Shown here: in pieces, positions 9,331 to 18,695 of the stretch | Numbering within the stretch: the first letter of the stretch is position 1 | How the letters are laid out: the number at the start of each line of letters is the position of its first letter | Assembly: GCF_026802175.1 (NCBI RefSeq) | Contig: NZ_CP113797.1 | Location: 4,255,026-4,319,025, forward strand | From: Thermocoleostomius sinensis A174 | GTDB taxonomy: Bacteria > Cyanobacteriota > Cyanobacteriia > Elainellales > Elainellaceae | Direction of reading: 5' to 3' | Length of the DNA: 64,000 bases | Translations under genes and position numbers: made by a program | Notes under the pieces: generated by a model | Told to the model about the DNA's origin: nothing | The model's database searches: none | Seen by the model: the letters and a program-made list of their open reading frames with translations, nothing else

Positions 9331-9963
9331 GTGGCGCGACTTTCTACAGAACTACAGCGTTTTTTCCTAGAAGAACCCCGCAGCAATCGAGTCACCCTGG
9401 ATGACATCTTATCGATTGCCGGAGAACGGATTTTTGGCTTTCTGTTTGTGCTGCTGGCACTGCCGTCTGCATTACCTGTTCCTGCCCCTGGTTATTCTGT
9501 ACCATTTGGGATTCTGCTATTTCTGCTAGCTGTGCAGTTAATCATGGGAGCCAAAACGCCGTGGTTCCCTGAACGATTTCGACGACATTCGCTAGAGCTA
9601 AAACAAGTGCAAGGTGTCTTAAAAGCAGGATTGCCTTGGTTGCGTCGGATTGAAGCTCTGTCACGCCCTCGGTTAACCTCTGTCTGCACCAGCTTGCCAG
9701 GACGAGTAGTGATTGGTTTAGCCATTGCCCTCATGTCTATTTCAATGATGATTCCCATTCCGCTGACCAATACGCTGCCAGCGATCGGGATTTTTGTGAC
9801 TGGATTTGGGCTGCTTGATGACGATGGCGCTATCAGCTTAGCCGGACTCGTGCTATGTGCGCTGGGAGCAACCCTCACAACATCAGTGCTGATGTTTGGC
9901 TACACAGCCGTCAAGGGAGTATTGACCTTGATGAAAGGTTGGTTACTGAGTCCAGGTCAATAG
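9331..9963 (+). CDS. ExoD-family exopolysaccharide synthesis protein
   Basis: 210 residues, GTG start. It matches the ExoD family: an N-terminal cytoplasmic part (RVTLDDILSIAGERIFGFLFVLLALPSALPVPAPGYSVPF read in pieces), then hydrophobic segments, and a C-terminal pair of helices with GIFVTGFGLLDDDG. ExoD proteins are integral membrane proteins required for exopolysaccharide production and alkaline tolerance in rhizobia; their chemistry is unknown. It is followed 65 bp later by a DedA-family gene on the same strand. It may support polysaccharide export, but it is 15 kb from the main cluster. Confidence 0.85.
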   Translation: MARLSTELQRFFLEEPRSNRVTLDDILSIAGERIFGFLFVLLALPSALPVPAPGYSVPFGILLFLLAVQLIMGAKTPWFPERFRRHSLELKQVQGVLKAGLPWLRRIEALSRPRLTSVCTSLPGRVVIGLAIALMSISMMIPIPLTNTLPAIGIFVTGFGLLDDDGAISLAGLVLCALGATLTTSVLMFGYTAVKGVLTLMKGWLLSPGQ

Positions 9964-10028
9964 CAAGCCTCCTACTCTCTAATCCCTACCCCCTCCTACA
10001 CAAGTCATACCCTAAAACCACGATCGCT

Positions 10029-10649
10029 ATGACGGAATGGATTACCACTGTTATCGAATCTTTGGGATACGTCGGAATCGGTCTGTTGATGTTTTTGGAA
10101 AATATTTTCCCGCCGATTCCCTCAGAACTGATCATGCCGTTGGCTGGGTTCACTGCTTCTCAAGGCAAAATGGCTTTGGTTCCAGCGATCGCCGCTGGTG
10201 TCATTGGCACTGTATTGGGAGCGCTGCCTTGGTATTACCTAGGCAAATTTCTGGGTGAAGATCGCATCAAGCAGTGGATTACAAAACATGGAACGTGGTT
10301 GGGAATTTCTCCAAATGAAATTGACAAAACGAAACAGTGGTTCTATCGCCACGGCAGCAAGGCGGTCCTGTTGGGGCGGATGGTTCCAGGAGTGCGCACG
10401 CTGATTTCACTCCCCGCAGGGTTTAGCCACATGCCGATTGCTCAGTTCTTGATCTATTCCAGCTTGGGCACATTGGCATGGACGCTGCTGCTTACATTAG
10501 CTGGATATCTGTTGGGAAAAAACTATACGTTGGTTGAAGAATATTTGGGGCCGATTTCTAAGATTGTTTTAGGGGGATTCGTGATAGCGGGGATTGTTTG
10601 GATTATTCGCCGAAGACGCACTGTGCGACGGCAGCAAGGCAAACGGTGA
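10029..10649 (+). CDS. DedA-family membrane protein
   Basis: 206 residues. DedA (SNARE-associated/VTT) proteins are likely lipid scramblases or carrier-lipid flippases coupled to the proton-motive force. Motifs present: FLENIFPPIPSELIMPLAG near the start, GALPWYYLGKFLGEDRI, and the diagnostic GRMVPGVRTLISLPAGFS. It has about five hydrophobic segments and a basic C-terminal tail (RRRRTVRRQQGKR). The ATG at 10029 is chosen because a longer in-frame extension would run back into the ExoD gene. Undecaprenyl-phosphate recycling is a plausible role in a strain that makes much polysaccharide (inference). Confidence 0.9.
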   Translation: MTEWITTVIESLGYVGIGLLMFLENIFPPIPSELIMPLAGFTASQGKMALVPAIAAGVIGTVLGALPWYYLGKFLGEDRIKQWITKHGTWLGISPNEIDKTKQWFYRHGSKAVLLGRMVPGVRTLISLPAGFSHMPIAQFLIYSSLGTLAWTLLLTLAGYLLGKNYTLVEEYLGPISKIVLGGFVIAGIVWIIRRRRTVRRQQGKR

Positions 10650-10926
10650 GGGATAGATGAATGAACGCGTGAAAAATGACAACTAACTTTCTGAAGACTC
10701 ATTCATTGTTTATGTAGCGGCTGTCTCTGTCTTTGGTCAGATCTTGATTGACTATCACTTTTCAATCACATTTGCTTTTAATCTTGAAGACAGAAGAAAC
10801 ATTTTTCCTCCTTGTTGAATTGGCGCGATCGCTGAATATCGCCACTGAACAAAGGGAAAAGCAGCACTAGTGACCCTCTAGTCGCACAGGTAGAAGCACA
10901 GTGTCCATATGGGCGATTGAATTTCT

Positions 10927-11886
10927 ATGACTAGCATGAAACGCATCTGGAGACTGATTAAAGAAACCTTCTCCGAATGGCAATTCAATCAAGTGTCGCT
11001 ACTGGCGTCATCGCTGGCTTACTATACTGTGTTTTCGTTGGCTCCCTTGATGATTTTGGTGATTATGATTGTAGGAGTCATTTTTGGCGAAGCGGCAGCC
11101 GAGGGAGAATTGGTCGGACAGCTTCAAGAAATTGTGGGTGAAGAAGGGGCACAAATTCTAGAAACGGCGATCGCAAACCTGCGACAGGACACTACAGGCG
11201 GACCCTTGCGGTTGGTGGTGAGCTTGGGGTTCTTTGCCTTCGGAGCATCGGGGGTTTTTGCTCAAATCCAAACTGCACTTGACAAAATTTGGGAGGTGAA
11301 ACCAGAACCCAGACGACAACTGCTGCATTTTTTACGTAAGCGGTTGCTGACATTTGCGATGGTGCTGGTAATCGCGTTTCTGCTGCTGGTGTCGTTGGTT
11401 GCCAATACGGTGCTGGTGGCAGTGATCAATACCTTGCGTGATATCATACCAGCCCTGAGTTATCTCTGGCGTGCCCTCAGCTTTGTGGTCTCTTTCGGAA
11501 TGATTACGCTGTTGTTTACAGCCATGTATACCATCCTGCCAGATGCTAAAGTACGCTGGCAAGATGCGATCGTGGGTGCTTCCCTAACAACTGCTTTATT
11601 TATGCTGGGTCAGTCGTTGTTTTCATTATTTCTCAGCCAAACAAATTTTGGTTCTGCCTATGGCGTAGCAGGATCATTTGTTATCTTAATCACTTGGATT
11701 TATTACGCAGCACATATCCTATTTGTGGGGGCAGAATTTACCAAAGTGTATGCCCGACAACATGGATTTCCAATTGTTCCTGAAGAATATGCGGTGTCAA
11801 CCTCGTCTTCAAATCTTGAAAATCAAGATACTGCGAATCAACCTAAAAATCGCTCCTCAAAAACACGCCGCAAGAAGATACGGTGA
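10927..11886 (+). CDS. YihY/BrkB-family membrane protein
   Basis: 319 residues, six membrane segments. The start has the typical WQFNQVSLLASSLAYYTVFSLAPLM, with the SLAYY/SLxPL signature of the YihY (formerly RNase BN) family, and GWDAIVGA-like WQDAIVGASLTTALFMLGQ in the second half. The final 50 residues are a hydrophilic, basic tail (KNRSSKTRRKKIR). Function is unsettled; the family is not RNase BN. ATG 10927 and 10936 are both possible. Preceded by 277 bp of spacer without recognised features. Confidence 0.88.
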   Translation: MTSMKRIWRLIKETFSEWQFNQVSLLASSLAYYTVFSLAPLMILVIMIVGVIFGEAAAEGELVGQLQEIVGEEGAQILETAIANLRQDTTGGPLRLVVSLGFFAFGASGVFAQIQTALDKIWEVKPEPRRQLLHFLRKRLLTFAMVLVIAFLLLVSLVANTVLVAVINTLRDIIPALSYLWRALSFVVSFGMITLLFTAMYTILPDAKVRWQDAIVGASLTTALFMLGQSLFSLFLSQTNFGSAYGVAGSFVILITWIYYAAHILFVGAEFTKVYARQHGFPIVPEEYAVSTSSSNLENQDTANQPKNRSSKTRRKKIR

Positions 11887-12035
11887 GGAGGTTCGCTTTG
11901 GTAACGAATTGATTGAGACGTTGATAAAGCTGATACGTTGCAGACCGTTGTGGCTCATATCAATCTTCACTTAATTCAAACAAGTATTCGATCACCTCTC
12001 GGTAGAACGCTTCGCAATATTAAGGTAAAGACATT

Positions 12036-12452
12036 ATGGAACAACCAGCAACTCAGCTAGAAAAATCTTTTCAACCTCGACAACTCGTAAGTCAGGCTAC
12101 TCAATACGAATTCATTCAGCCCGAGACATCAATTGAAGATGTTCCGCTCAATCCTACTCAACCTGAAAATTCAATTCTATCGATCGGACTTTTGGGGATT
12201 GGCTTGATTGGCATGGCGCTACTTCTGAGAATAATTGCGCTTAAGCTGCAAGCAGAACACAAGCAAGTCATTGATACCTTAAAATATACAGACAAAGTAC
12301 CGTGTCGAAACTGCCGATTTTTCTCAAATAATTCCTATCTCAAATGTGCTGTTCATCCATCTGATGTGCTAAAAGAAACAGCAATTGACTGCTCAGATTA
12401 CTGTCCGAAGAATGAACCTCCTACTAAAAAAGATGGACGTTCCAGAAGCTAA
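12036..12452 (+). CDS. Small membrane protein with CRxC...CAxHP...CxD motif
   Basis: 138 residues. A polar N-terminus (1-45), one membrane helix (about 47-66, ILSIGLLGIGLIGMALLL), a charged linker, then a cysteine module: Cys90, Cys93, Cys104, His107, Cys119 and Cys123 in CRNC, LKCAVHP and CSDYC. The pattern suggests a small zinc or other metal site, or disulfides. The same motif recurs in the otherwise different protein at 18228. By the positive-inside rule the basic region after the helix would place the cysteine module in the cytoplasm. No family name recalled. It converges on the TPR gene, 39 bp away. Confidence 0.7.
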   Translation: MEQPATQLEKSFQPRQLVSQATQYEFIQPETSIEDVPLNPTQPENSILSIGLLGIGLIGMALLLRIIALKLQAEHKQVIDTLKYTDKVPCRNCRFFSNNSYLKCAVHPSDVLKETAIDCSDYCPKNEPPTKKDGRSRS

Positions 12453-12491
12453 AGCAGCCAAACTAAACTAGCGAATACATTTCTCGATCGA

Positions 12492-15092
12492 TCACAGTTT
12501 GGGTAGAATTTCTGGCAACAGATCGCCGGGTACTTTAGATAACATTAGGCTTTGCCCTGCTAAGCCTTGTTGATTGTAGGCAGCACGAATAGTTTGGACA
12601 ATGCAATTAAAGGCTGTTTGCCGCAAGTTAGGTTGTTCTGCCCAACCCTGTAGTGCCAACACATGATGAAGAATTGCAGCTTCTAGATGGGTAGTTTGTT
12701 CAGTTGTGCTCAGCCCATTCATGGAGTCTGTGGCGAATTGATAGTGCGCTAAACCTAAGTTATTGTGGGTGGCAAACAGATCAAAGTTGAGCATTATTGC
12801 ATTGGACTGCTGTTGTAAATACGCTGCCGCTTGAAGTGACGCTTCATAGGCTACGATCGCATGTTGCAAATGGTCGAGCCGCTCTTGGGGATGGTCGGTT
12901 TGATTCGCAAGGTGCCAGTACGCGGTGCCCAAATTATTTTGAGTGGCCGCATGGGCTGCTGGAACTGCCTCCCGCGTTCGATACGTGAGTGCCATCTGAT
13001 AGGCAGACACCGCCAGCGACAGCCAATCCTCATGGGGTTCATGCTGAGCCAAGTTCCAGTAAGCAGTCCCTAAGTTATTTTGAATCATGGCGTAATTGAG
13101 CGGCTCTTGATCGGGATTGTAGTACTGCAAGGCTTCCGAGTAGGCCGTAATTGCCAATTTGAGGTTGGCTTTCTGCTCTTTATACTGAGCCAAATTCCAG
13201 TAGGTTGTTCCCAAGTTATTTTGGGTAGAGGCATAGCGCAACGGATCAGACTCAGGGGTGCGATAGCGCAAGGCTTCACGATAAGACTGTACCGATAATT
13301 CCAAATTGTCCACTGGGTTGTCGTGGCGAGCGAGATCGGCATACGCCGCACCCAAGTTGTTTTGCACCATTGGGTAGGTTTGGGCCTGCGTTTGCGGATC
13401 AATTTTGGTGATGGCAAGCTGATACGCTTGAATTCCTTGCTGTAGATAAGCTAATCCCTGACTGGTAGGCAACAAGCGAGAGGTCATCCAGTAGAGATTC
13501 CCCAAGTCGTTGAGAATATCAACCCAAAGCGGCGATACCTCGGGCAATCGTACCAACACCTGTTCGTAGGCTTGGATAGCGATTGAGAGATTTTGGGGTG
13601 TGGCATCTCCTTGTTCGACGCGATCGCGGAAAAGATTACCCACGCTGCGGTAAGCATCAATCAAAACCGTGGAAGAGGCGTTCCGCTGATGCAGTTCTTC
13701 AATGTGTTGCAAAATTCGCTGAATGCGATCGGCATCGGGAAGTCCATCAGGTAGGTGAATGCCGACATGGGTAGGTAGTTCAGAAAGAGGCGGTTGGGCA
13801 GTGGCAGCAGACGAGGTTTGACCGACCGTAGGCGAGGCTCCGTTGGTTGCCATTGGTGGTTCAGAAGCTGGCTGAGCCAGATCCGGATCATCCGTTGTTT
13901 CATAAAGCTGATTCAGATTTTCACCCAGTGGCAACCAAGGATTATCAGCCGTCGCAGGTGGTTCTGCTGAGGAAGGTGATTGTGACTTGGAAGGTGACTC
14001 GATCGGCGTTGCCTGGTCTTGAATATCTTCTTGATGCTGGATAAACTGCTCGACCCAAGCCAACAACGGGTTATCAGGAACATCTCCATTAGTTAACTCT
14101 GCGACTAACTCTGCGGCCAAATCCTCTGGCAACAGCGAATGAGACTGAGTGGCATCTATTGCGGAGGTCTCATCTCCTAAGCCTTCCGCTTGCAGCCAAG
14201 GATTGCTCTCTAGATCATCCAGGGTAAACGTTGCATCCAGCCCATCCTCTGCATCGGCTAACACGCGATCGAGTTGCTCGTCGTGCAGCAGCGTCAACCA
14301 AGGATTTTCTGCCAGTTCCGGGCTATCTTCCTTGGTGGGAGTCGCTGCATCCGTTGGGGGCGTTTCGATCGCGGCGGCGGCGTGGTTTCCTGCATTTTGC
14401 TCATCACCGCGCTCATGAATTACAGGATCACGAACGGCATACTCTAAGGGCGGCACCGTTTCACTGCTTGGGTCTAGACGCGAAGACTGGGCCCCAAATC
14501 GCTCTGGCAGCGTGATAGTGAGTGGAGTAGGATCGCCAATAAACTCAAATACCCCTGTTCGACAGCGCCAAAACTCTGGTACAGATTGCGATACGGTGTG
14601 AAACCAAGGCTGGGTGATCCAAAATAGCAAGCTGAGGTCAAGTAGCGGCAGATGGCGCTCGATCGTCTGTAAATGGGTTAGAAATAGGCGCTGAACCGCT
14701 GGAGACTGTCGCGTCAGATGTTCAATGCCTAAAATTTGAAACGCAGGCATCTCCATCGCCGATCGACCGATGATGGGTGGTGGAGATTGGTTCAGCCATT
14801 GCGCTACCTGAATCAACGGGTTTGGATCTTCCAGGCTCAGTTGCACACTCACCAGTCGAGGATAGTGTTGCACTGCGGACGGTAAGCGAGAGGCGTCAAC
14901 TCCGGCCAACTCTAATGCAGGGGCTTGATTGAGTTCCGTTTGCAGTTGTGTTGCTAGTCGATCGCGCAACACCAAATCATCACATACTGCGATAAAAATT
15001 TGCCGACGCAAATTCAGATCCAGCGCTAGTTTAAGCCGCTGATACGTCTGCTGATTCAACCCCAAAATTTTGCGAAGAGGAACGTTTGCCAC
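12492..15092 (-). CDS. Large TPR protein with disordered NPWL-motif linker
   Basis: 866 residues from a GTG at 15092 (an in-frame TTG at 15158 would add 22 residues that look unlike a protein start). N-terminal globular domain of about 200 residues (ILGLNQQTYQRLKLALDLNL, FIAVCDDLVLRDRLATQL) resembles a degenerate P-loop or STAND-type sensor without a clear Walker A. A disordered, acidic Pro/Ser-rich linker of about 230 residues follows, holding (E/S/D)NPWL three times and NPLLAWV once. The C-terminal half has at least five TPR-like repeats with a roughly 47-residue period, each marked QNNLGTAYWNLAQ. It is likely a cytoplasmic scaffold; partners are unknown. Confidence 0.8.
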   Translation of the reverse strand: MANVPLRKILGLNQQTYQRLKLALDLNLRRQIFIAVCDDLVLRDRLATQLQTELNQAPALELAGVDASRLPSAVQHYPRLVSVQLSLEDPNPLIQVAQWLNQSPPPIIGRSAMEMPAFQILGIEHLTRQSPAVQRLFLTHLQTIERHLPLLDLSLLFWITQPWFHTVSQSVPEFWRCRTGVFEFIGDPTPLTITLPERFGAQSSRLDPSSETVPPLEYAVRDPVIHERGDEQNAGNHAAAAIETPPTDAATPTKEDSPELAENPWLTLLHDEQLDRVLADAEDGLDATFTLDDLESNPWLQAEGLGDETSAIDATQSHSLLPEDLAAELVAELTNGDVPDNPLLAWVEQFIQHQEDIQDQATPIESPSKSQSPSSAEPPATADNPWLPLGENLNQLYETTDDPDLAQPASEPPMATNGASPTVGQTSSAATAQPPLSELPTHVGIHLPDGLPDADRIQRILQHIEELHQRNASSTVLIDAYRSVGNLFRDRVEQGDATPQNLSIAIQAYEQVLVRLPEVSPLWVDILNDLGNLYWMTSRLLPTSQGLAYLQQGIQAYQLAITKIDPQTQAQTYPMVQNNLGAAYADLARHDNPVDNLELSVQSYREALRYRTPESDPLRYASTQNNLGTTYWNLAQYKEQKANLKLAITAYSEALQYYNPDQEPLNYAMIQNNLGTAYWNLAQHEPHEDWLSLAVSAYQMALTYRTREAVPAAHAATQNNLGTAYWHLANQTDHPQERLDHLQHAIVAYEASLQAAAYLQQQSNAIMLNFDLFATHNNLGLAHYQFATDSMNGLSTTEQTTHLEAAILHHVLALQGWAEQPNLRQTAFNCIVQTIRAAYNQQGLAGQSLMLSKVPGDLLPEILPKL

Positions 15093-15229
15093 AGCGAAAA
15101 AACAGCGAGGATGGTAAAGCAAGCCCCGAACTAGACAAAAGCAAAGGTAGCCCAGCAAGGCAGAACACGAACAGTGAATACCCAGTTGCTATGACTCTTT
15201 TTTCAAGGACTTTAGGATTGGGTCAGGAT

Positions 15230-15450
15230 AGATAGAGAGCCAGATAAGAAAAGGGTGAGGGTGTATCCCCGTTGTGCTGGCCTTCGCCCTAATCCCGCTT
15301 CCAAGTCCTGGCGAGAGACTTTGAGCCGGAAGCATTGGCTTTGTTTGAGCCGAGCCATTTTTCTCTGACTCCCCTTCTTCTAGCCATGGGAGAAAGGGCA
15401 GGGGGATGAGGGCTATTACAACCACACAGATACGAAAGTGGAGATGCACC
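15230..15450. repeat. Degenerate GC-rich inverted-repeat element
   Basis: The spacer between the TPR gene and tex contains gccctaatcccgctt at 15286-15300 and, inverted, agggggatgagggc at 15400-15413. Local palindromes include ccccttctt...gagaaaggg. This resembles worn copies of the CCCTCATCCCC/AGAAGGGG palindromic elements that are scattered in many cyanobacterial spacers. No coding potential is credible here. No promoter was identified for tex. Confidence 0.35.
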
Positions 15451-15600
15451 CAAGGGGAAGAGGGTTAAATCCCGGAGTATAGCCGAAGGAGAGCCGAAAA
15501 CTTTGTGCCTGTATCTTTCAATTGAACCGAGTTCGATCGCCTATCCTAGAAGAACTGTTTGAATCATAATTTCAGAACGAGACTGACGATCGAATTGGTT

Positions 15601-17931
15601 ATGAACATTCCTCAACTGCTGGCGAATGAATTGGCGCTGAAGCCGTATCAGGTTGAAAATGCTCTACAACTATTGACAGAAGGAGCCACCGTTCCCTTCA
15701 TTGCCCGCTACCGTAAAGAGCGCACGGGTGAGATGAATGAGGTGCAATTACGAAACTTATTAGACCGCTACACCTATTTGACGGAGTTAGAAGAACGCAA
15801 GGCGGCGATCTTGAAGTCGATCGCAGAACAGGGAAAACTCACCGATGCGTTGCAGCAGCAGATTGAAGCCTGTTTGCAGAAGAACGAATTGGAAGATCTG
15901 TACTTGCCCTATCGCCCCAAGCGTCGTACCCGCGCTACGATTGCTCGCGAGAAGGGCTTGGAACCATTGGCAATCTGGATTAAATCTCTCAATCAACCTA
16001 CTGCTACTGGGGTGCCACTGGAGTTGGAAGCTGCCCAGTATGTTTCTGAAGAGAAGGGCGTAGCGACGATCGAAGCCGCCTTGCAAGGGGCAGCAGATAT
16101 TTTGGCCGAGGAGGTGGCAGAACAGGCAAACCTTCGTGCGTATTTGCGCGAGTATTTGCTGGATACGGGGCTGTTTGTCTCGACCGTGAAACCCGATTAT
16201 CCTGAAGGCACAACCAAGTTTGAGATGTACCGTCAGTATCAAGCCAAGGTCAAGTCGATCGCTCCACACAATCTGCTGGCTCTCTATCGCGGCGAAGCAG
16301 AAGGCATTCTGGACTTTGCCCTGATATTTGATGAAGACACAGTGATAGCGTATCTGGAGTCAGAAATGATTCAATCGAAGCAGCCTCCGGTGCGATCTTT
16401 CTACCGTGACATGCTGAAGGACGCCTTCAATCGTTTGATGAAGAATTCCCTGATCAGTGAAATTCGCGCTGCTAAGAAGCTGGAAGCGGATATTGAATCA
16501 ATTCGCACCTTTGAAGCCAATTTGCGGGAACTGTTGCTGTCGCCTCCAGCGGGCATGAAACCCACACTGGCAATTGACCCAGGGTTTCGCACGGGCTGTA
16601 AGGTCGTAGCACTGGATCAAACGGGTAAGTTTTTGGAATATCAAACGATTTTTCCGCACCAATCTGATGGGGCACGCCAGCAAGCGGCAGAGACGCTGAA
16701 GCGCATGATTGACACCCATCACGTGCAATTGATTGCGATTGGAAACGGTACAGCCAGTCGCGAAACCGATGAATTTGTGGCAACGGTTTTAAAGTCGATC
16801 GATCGATCGCCCATCAAGGTGATTGTCAACGAATCGGGAGCCTCCATTTATTCCGCTAGCAACGTGGCGATCGAGGAGTTCCCCGATCAGGATGTGACGG
16901 TGCGGGGTGCCATTAGTATTGGACGGCGATTACAAGATCCATTGGCAGAGTTAGTAAAAATCGATCCCAAGTCAATCGGTGTAGGCCAATATCAGCATGA
17001 TGTTGATCAAAAGCTACTGAAGAAAAAACTCGATGAAACCATAGAAAGCTGCGTCAATTATGTTGGTGTAGACCTAAACACGGCATCTAAACAGCTTTTG
17101 ACGTTCGTATCAGGAATTAATGCCGCGATCGCCAATAACATCGTCGCTTATCGTAACCAAAACGGTGCCTTTACCAATCGACGCGAACTGCTGAAAGTTC
17201 CCAAACTGGGGCCGAAAGCGTTTGAACAAGCCGCCGGTTTTTTGCGCATTCGCGATGGTAGTAATCCCCTGGATAACACGGCTGTGCACCCTGAAAGCTA
17301 TCAAGTTGTGGAGGCGATCGCCAAGGATTTGCAGGTGTCGCTCAGCCAAGTCACACAAATATCCGAGCGGCTGAAGCGAACCGATCTAAAAAAATACGTC
17401 ACTGACACCATCGGGGAACCTACCCTACGCGACATTTTGGCAGAACTGGAAAAACCGGGCCGTGATCCGCGTGCAGAGTTCAAATATGCCACCTTTCAAG
17501 AAGGCGTTAAGGAAATTTGCGATCTGAAACCGGGAATGCAGCTAGAAGGCGTGGTAACAAATGTGGCCAATTTTGGTGCGTTTGTTGATATTGGGGTGCA
17601 TCAAGACGGGCTGGTGCATGTCTCGCAACTGGCCGATCGGTTTGTCAGCGATCCTAAACAAATCATCAAAGTGGGACAAGTGGTGAAGGTGCGTGTGTTG
17701 GAGGTGAATGAAGCTCTGAAGCGTATCAGCTTATCGATGCGATCGTCCGATGCAGAACCACGCCATACCAGCAGTCAAGGCAACAAGGCGGAACAAAAGG
17801 TCAATCCACCAAAATCTCAGAAAGCAGAGAAAGGACAACCAAAGCCTCAACCAAAACCCCACAGCGAGCGATCGGCATCGCCTTCTGCAACATTGGAAGA
17901 CCTGCGATCGAAATTTGGACGAAAAGCATAG
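15601..17931 (+). CDS. tex: Tex-family RNA-binding transcription accessory protein
   Basis: 776 residues from ATG 15601 (a TTG 14 codons upstream is less likely). Tex proteins bind nucleic acids and affect transcription and RNA stability. Domains in order: the helical N-terminus with TVPFIARYRKERTGEMNE; a YqgF/RNase-H-like domain with LAIDPGFRTGCKVVALD; helix-hairpin-helix segments (VSGINAAIANNIVAYRNQNG); and an S1 domain (LEGVVTNVANFGAFVDIGV, then DGLVHVSQL). The end is a 60-residue Lys/Pro/Gln-rich tail closing with LEDLRSKFGRK. The length and order match the family. Confidence 0.95.
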   Translation: MNIPQLLANELALKPYQVENALQLLTEGATVPFIARYRKERTGEMNEVQLRNLLDRYTYLTELEERKAAILKSIAEQGKLTDALQQQIEACLQKNELEDLYLPYRPKRRTRATIAREKGLEPLAIWIKSLNQPTATGVPLELEAAQYVSEEKGVATIEAALQGAADILAEEVAEQANLRAYLREYLLDTGLFVSTVKPDYPEGTTKFEMYRQYQAKVKSIAPHNLLALYRGEAEGILDFALIFDEDTVIAYLESEMIQSKQPPVRSFYRDMLKDAFNRLMKNSLISEIRAAKKLEADIESIRTFEANLRELLLSPPAGMKPTLAIDPGFRTGCKVVALDQTGKFLEYQTIFPHQSDGARQQAAETLKRMIDTHHVQLIAIGNGTASRETDEFVATVLKSIDRSPIKVIVNESGASIYSASNVAIEEFPDQDVTVRGAISIGRRLQDPLAELVKIDPKSIGVGQYQHDVDQKLLKKKLDETIESCVNYVGVDLNTASKQLLTFVSGINAAIANNIVAYRNQNGAFTNRRELLKVPKLGPKAFEQAAGFLRIRDGSNPLDNTAVHPESYQVVEAIAKDLQVSLSQVTQISERLKRTDLKKYVTDTIGEPTLRDILAELEKPGRDPRAEFKYATFQEGVKEICDLKPGMQLEGVVTNVANFGAFVDIGVHQDGLVHVSQLADRFVSDPKQIIKVGQVVKVRVLEVNEALKRISLSMRSSDAEPRHTSSQGNKAEQKVNPPKSQKAEKGQPKPQPKPHSERSASPSATLEDLRSKFGRKA

Positions 17932-18227
17932 ACTGGCAAAAGACAGAACACAGTGCTTAGAGCACACCAACACTGCTTCGAGTTTGGTGACCGACTTCGA
18001 ATCAACCTGCGATGATGCATGACGATCGCGGTAGGACGATCGCGTTCTGCTATGACTTGGATCTTTGACACAAACCCAATGACATACCCTAGAATAGGCT
18101 AGGAGTTCAATCGTGCTTTCCCCGGATTTGCTACCGCTAGGATGAACATATGTAATGTGACAATTAGAATGTGCCTGATCGGGTAATGGGTGGCGATCGG
18201 CAATCATAAGTTCCTCTACGAAGACGG

Positions 18228-18695
18228 ATGACTTTGATGGCAACCATGATTGGTAAAGTGGCGCTGAGCGGAATGTGTGCAGGCATTGCTCTTTACGTGG
18301 CAGTGCGGTCAGACAATCAAGCAATTCAAGCAACGGCTGCTCTCACGAGTTCCTGTCTTCTGGGCTTCTCAGTGACAACGCTGGCTTTAGAGCGCCATCG
18401 AGAGCGTAAGACGCGGGAAGCCAACACAGATGTGTATCTAGAATTGCTGCGGCAGATGAACACGCAGCCACATCGCCCGACCTTGCCCCAACAGCCAAGC
18501 GTTTGCCGAGGCTGCTGTCACTATCACGGCAAGATGTATGGGGGAAACTTATTGGTTTGTGCCATGCACCCCTATGGAGCCGATGGGGATCAGTGCCATG
18601 ATTGGGAAGGGCATAATCATCCCGGTAGATCAGATCACCCAGATCAGCCCTTGATTTCTGATATGTATCCTGATCAGGATTCTCTAATCGAGTAG
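18228..18695 (+). CDS. Membrane protein with CRxC...CAxHP...CxD motif, second copy
   Basis: 155 residues. Two hydrophobic segments (about 8-26 and 33-53), a basic linker (LERHRERKTREAN) and a cysteine/histidine module: Cys93, Cys96, Cys97, His98, His100, Cys111, His114, Cys123. The order CRGC, LVCAMHP, C-x-DW is the same as in the gene at 12036, though the two proteins share little else. A metal site is likely; its role is unknown. The C-terminus is rich in Asp, His and Pro. Starts at ATG 18228, 18237 or 18246 are all possible. Confidence 0.7.
   Translation: MTLMATMIGKVALSGMCAGIALYVAVRSDNQAIQATAALTSSCLLGFSVTTLALERHRERKTREANTDVYLELLRQMNTQPHRPTLPQQPSVCRGCCHYHGKMYGGNLLVCAMHPYGADGDQCHDWEGHNHPGRSDHPDQPLISDMYPDQDSLIE

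Noticed and set aside
9855-10028. N-terminal extension of the DedA protein
   Set aside because: It would overlap the end of the ExoD gene and has no hydrophobic or conserved content; ATG 10029 gives the normal family length.
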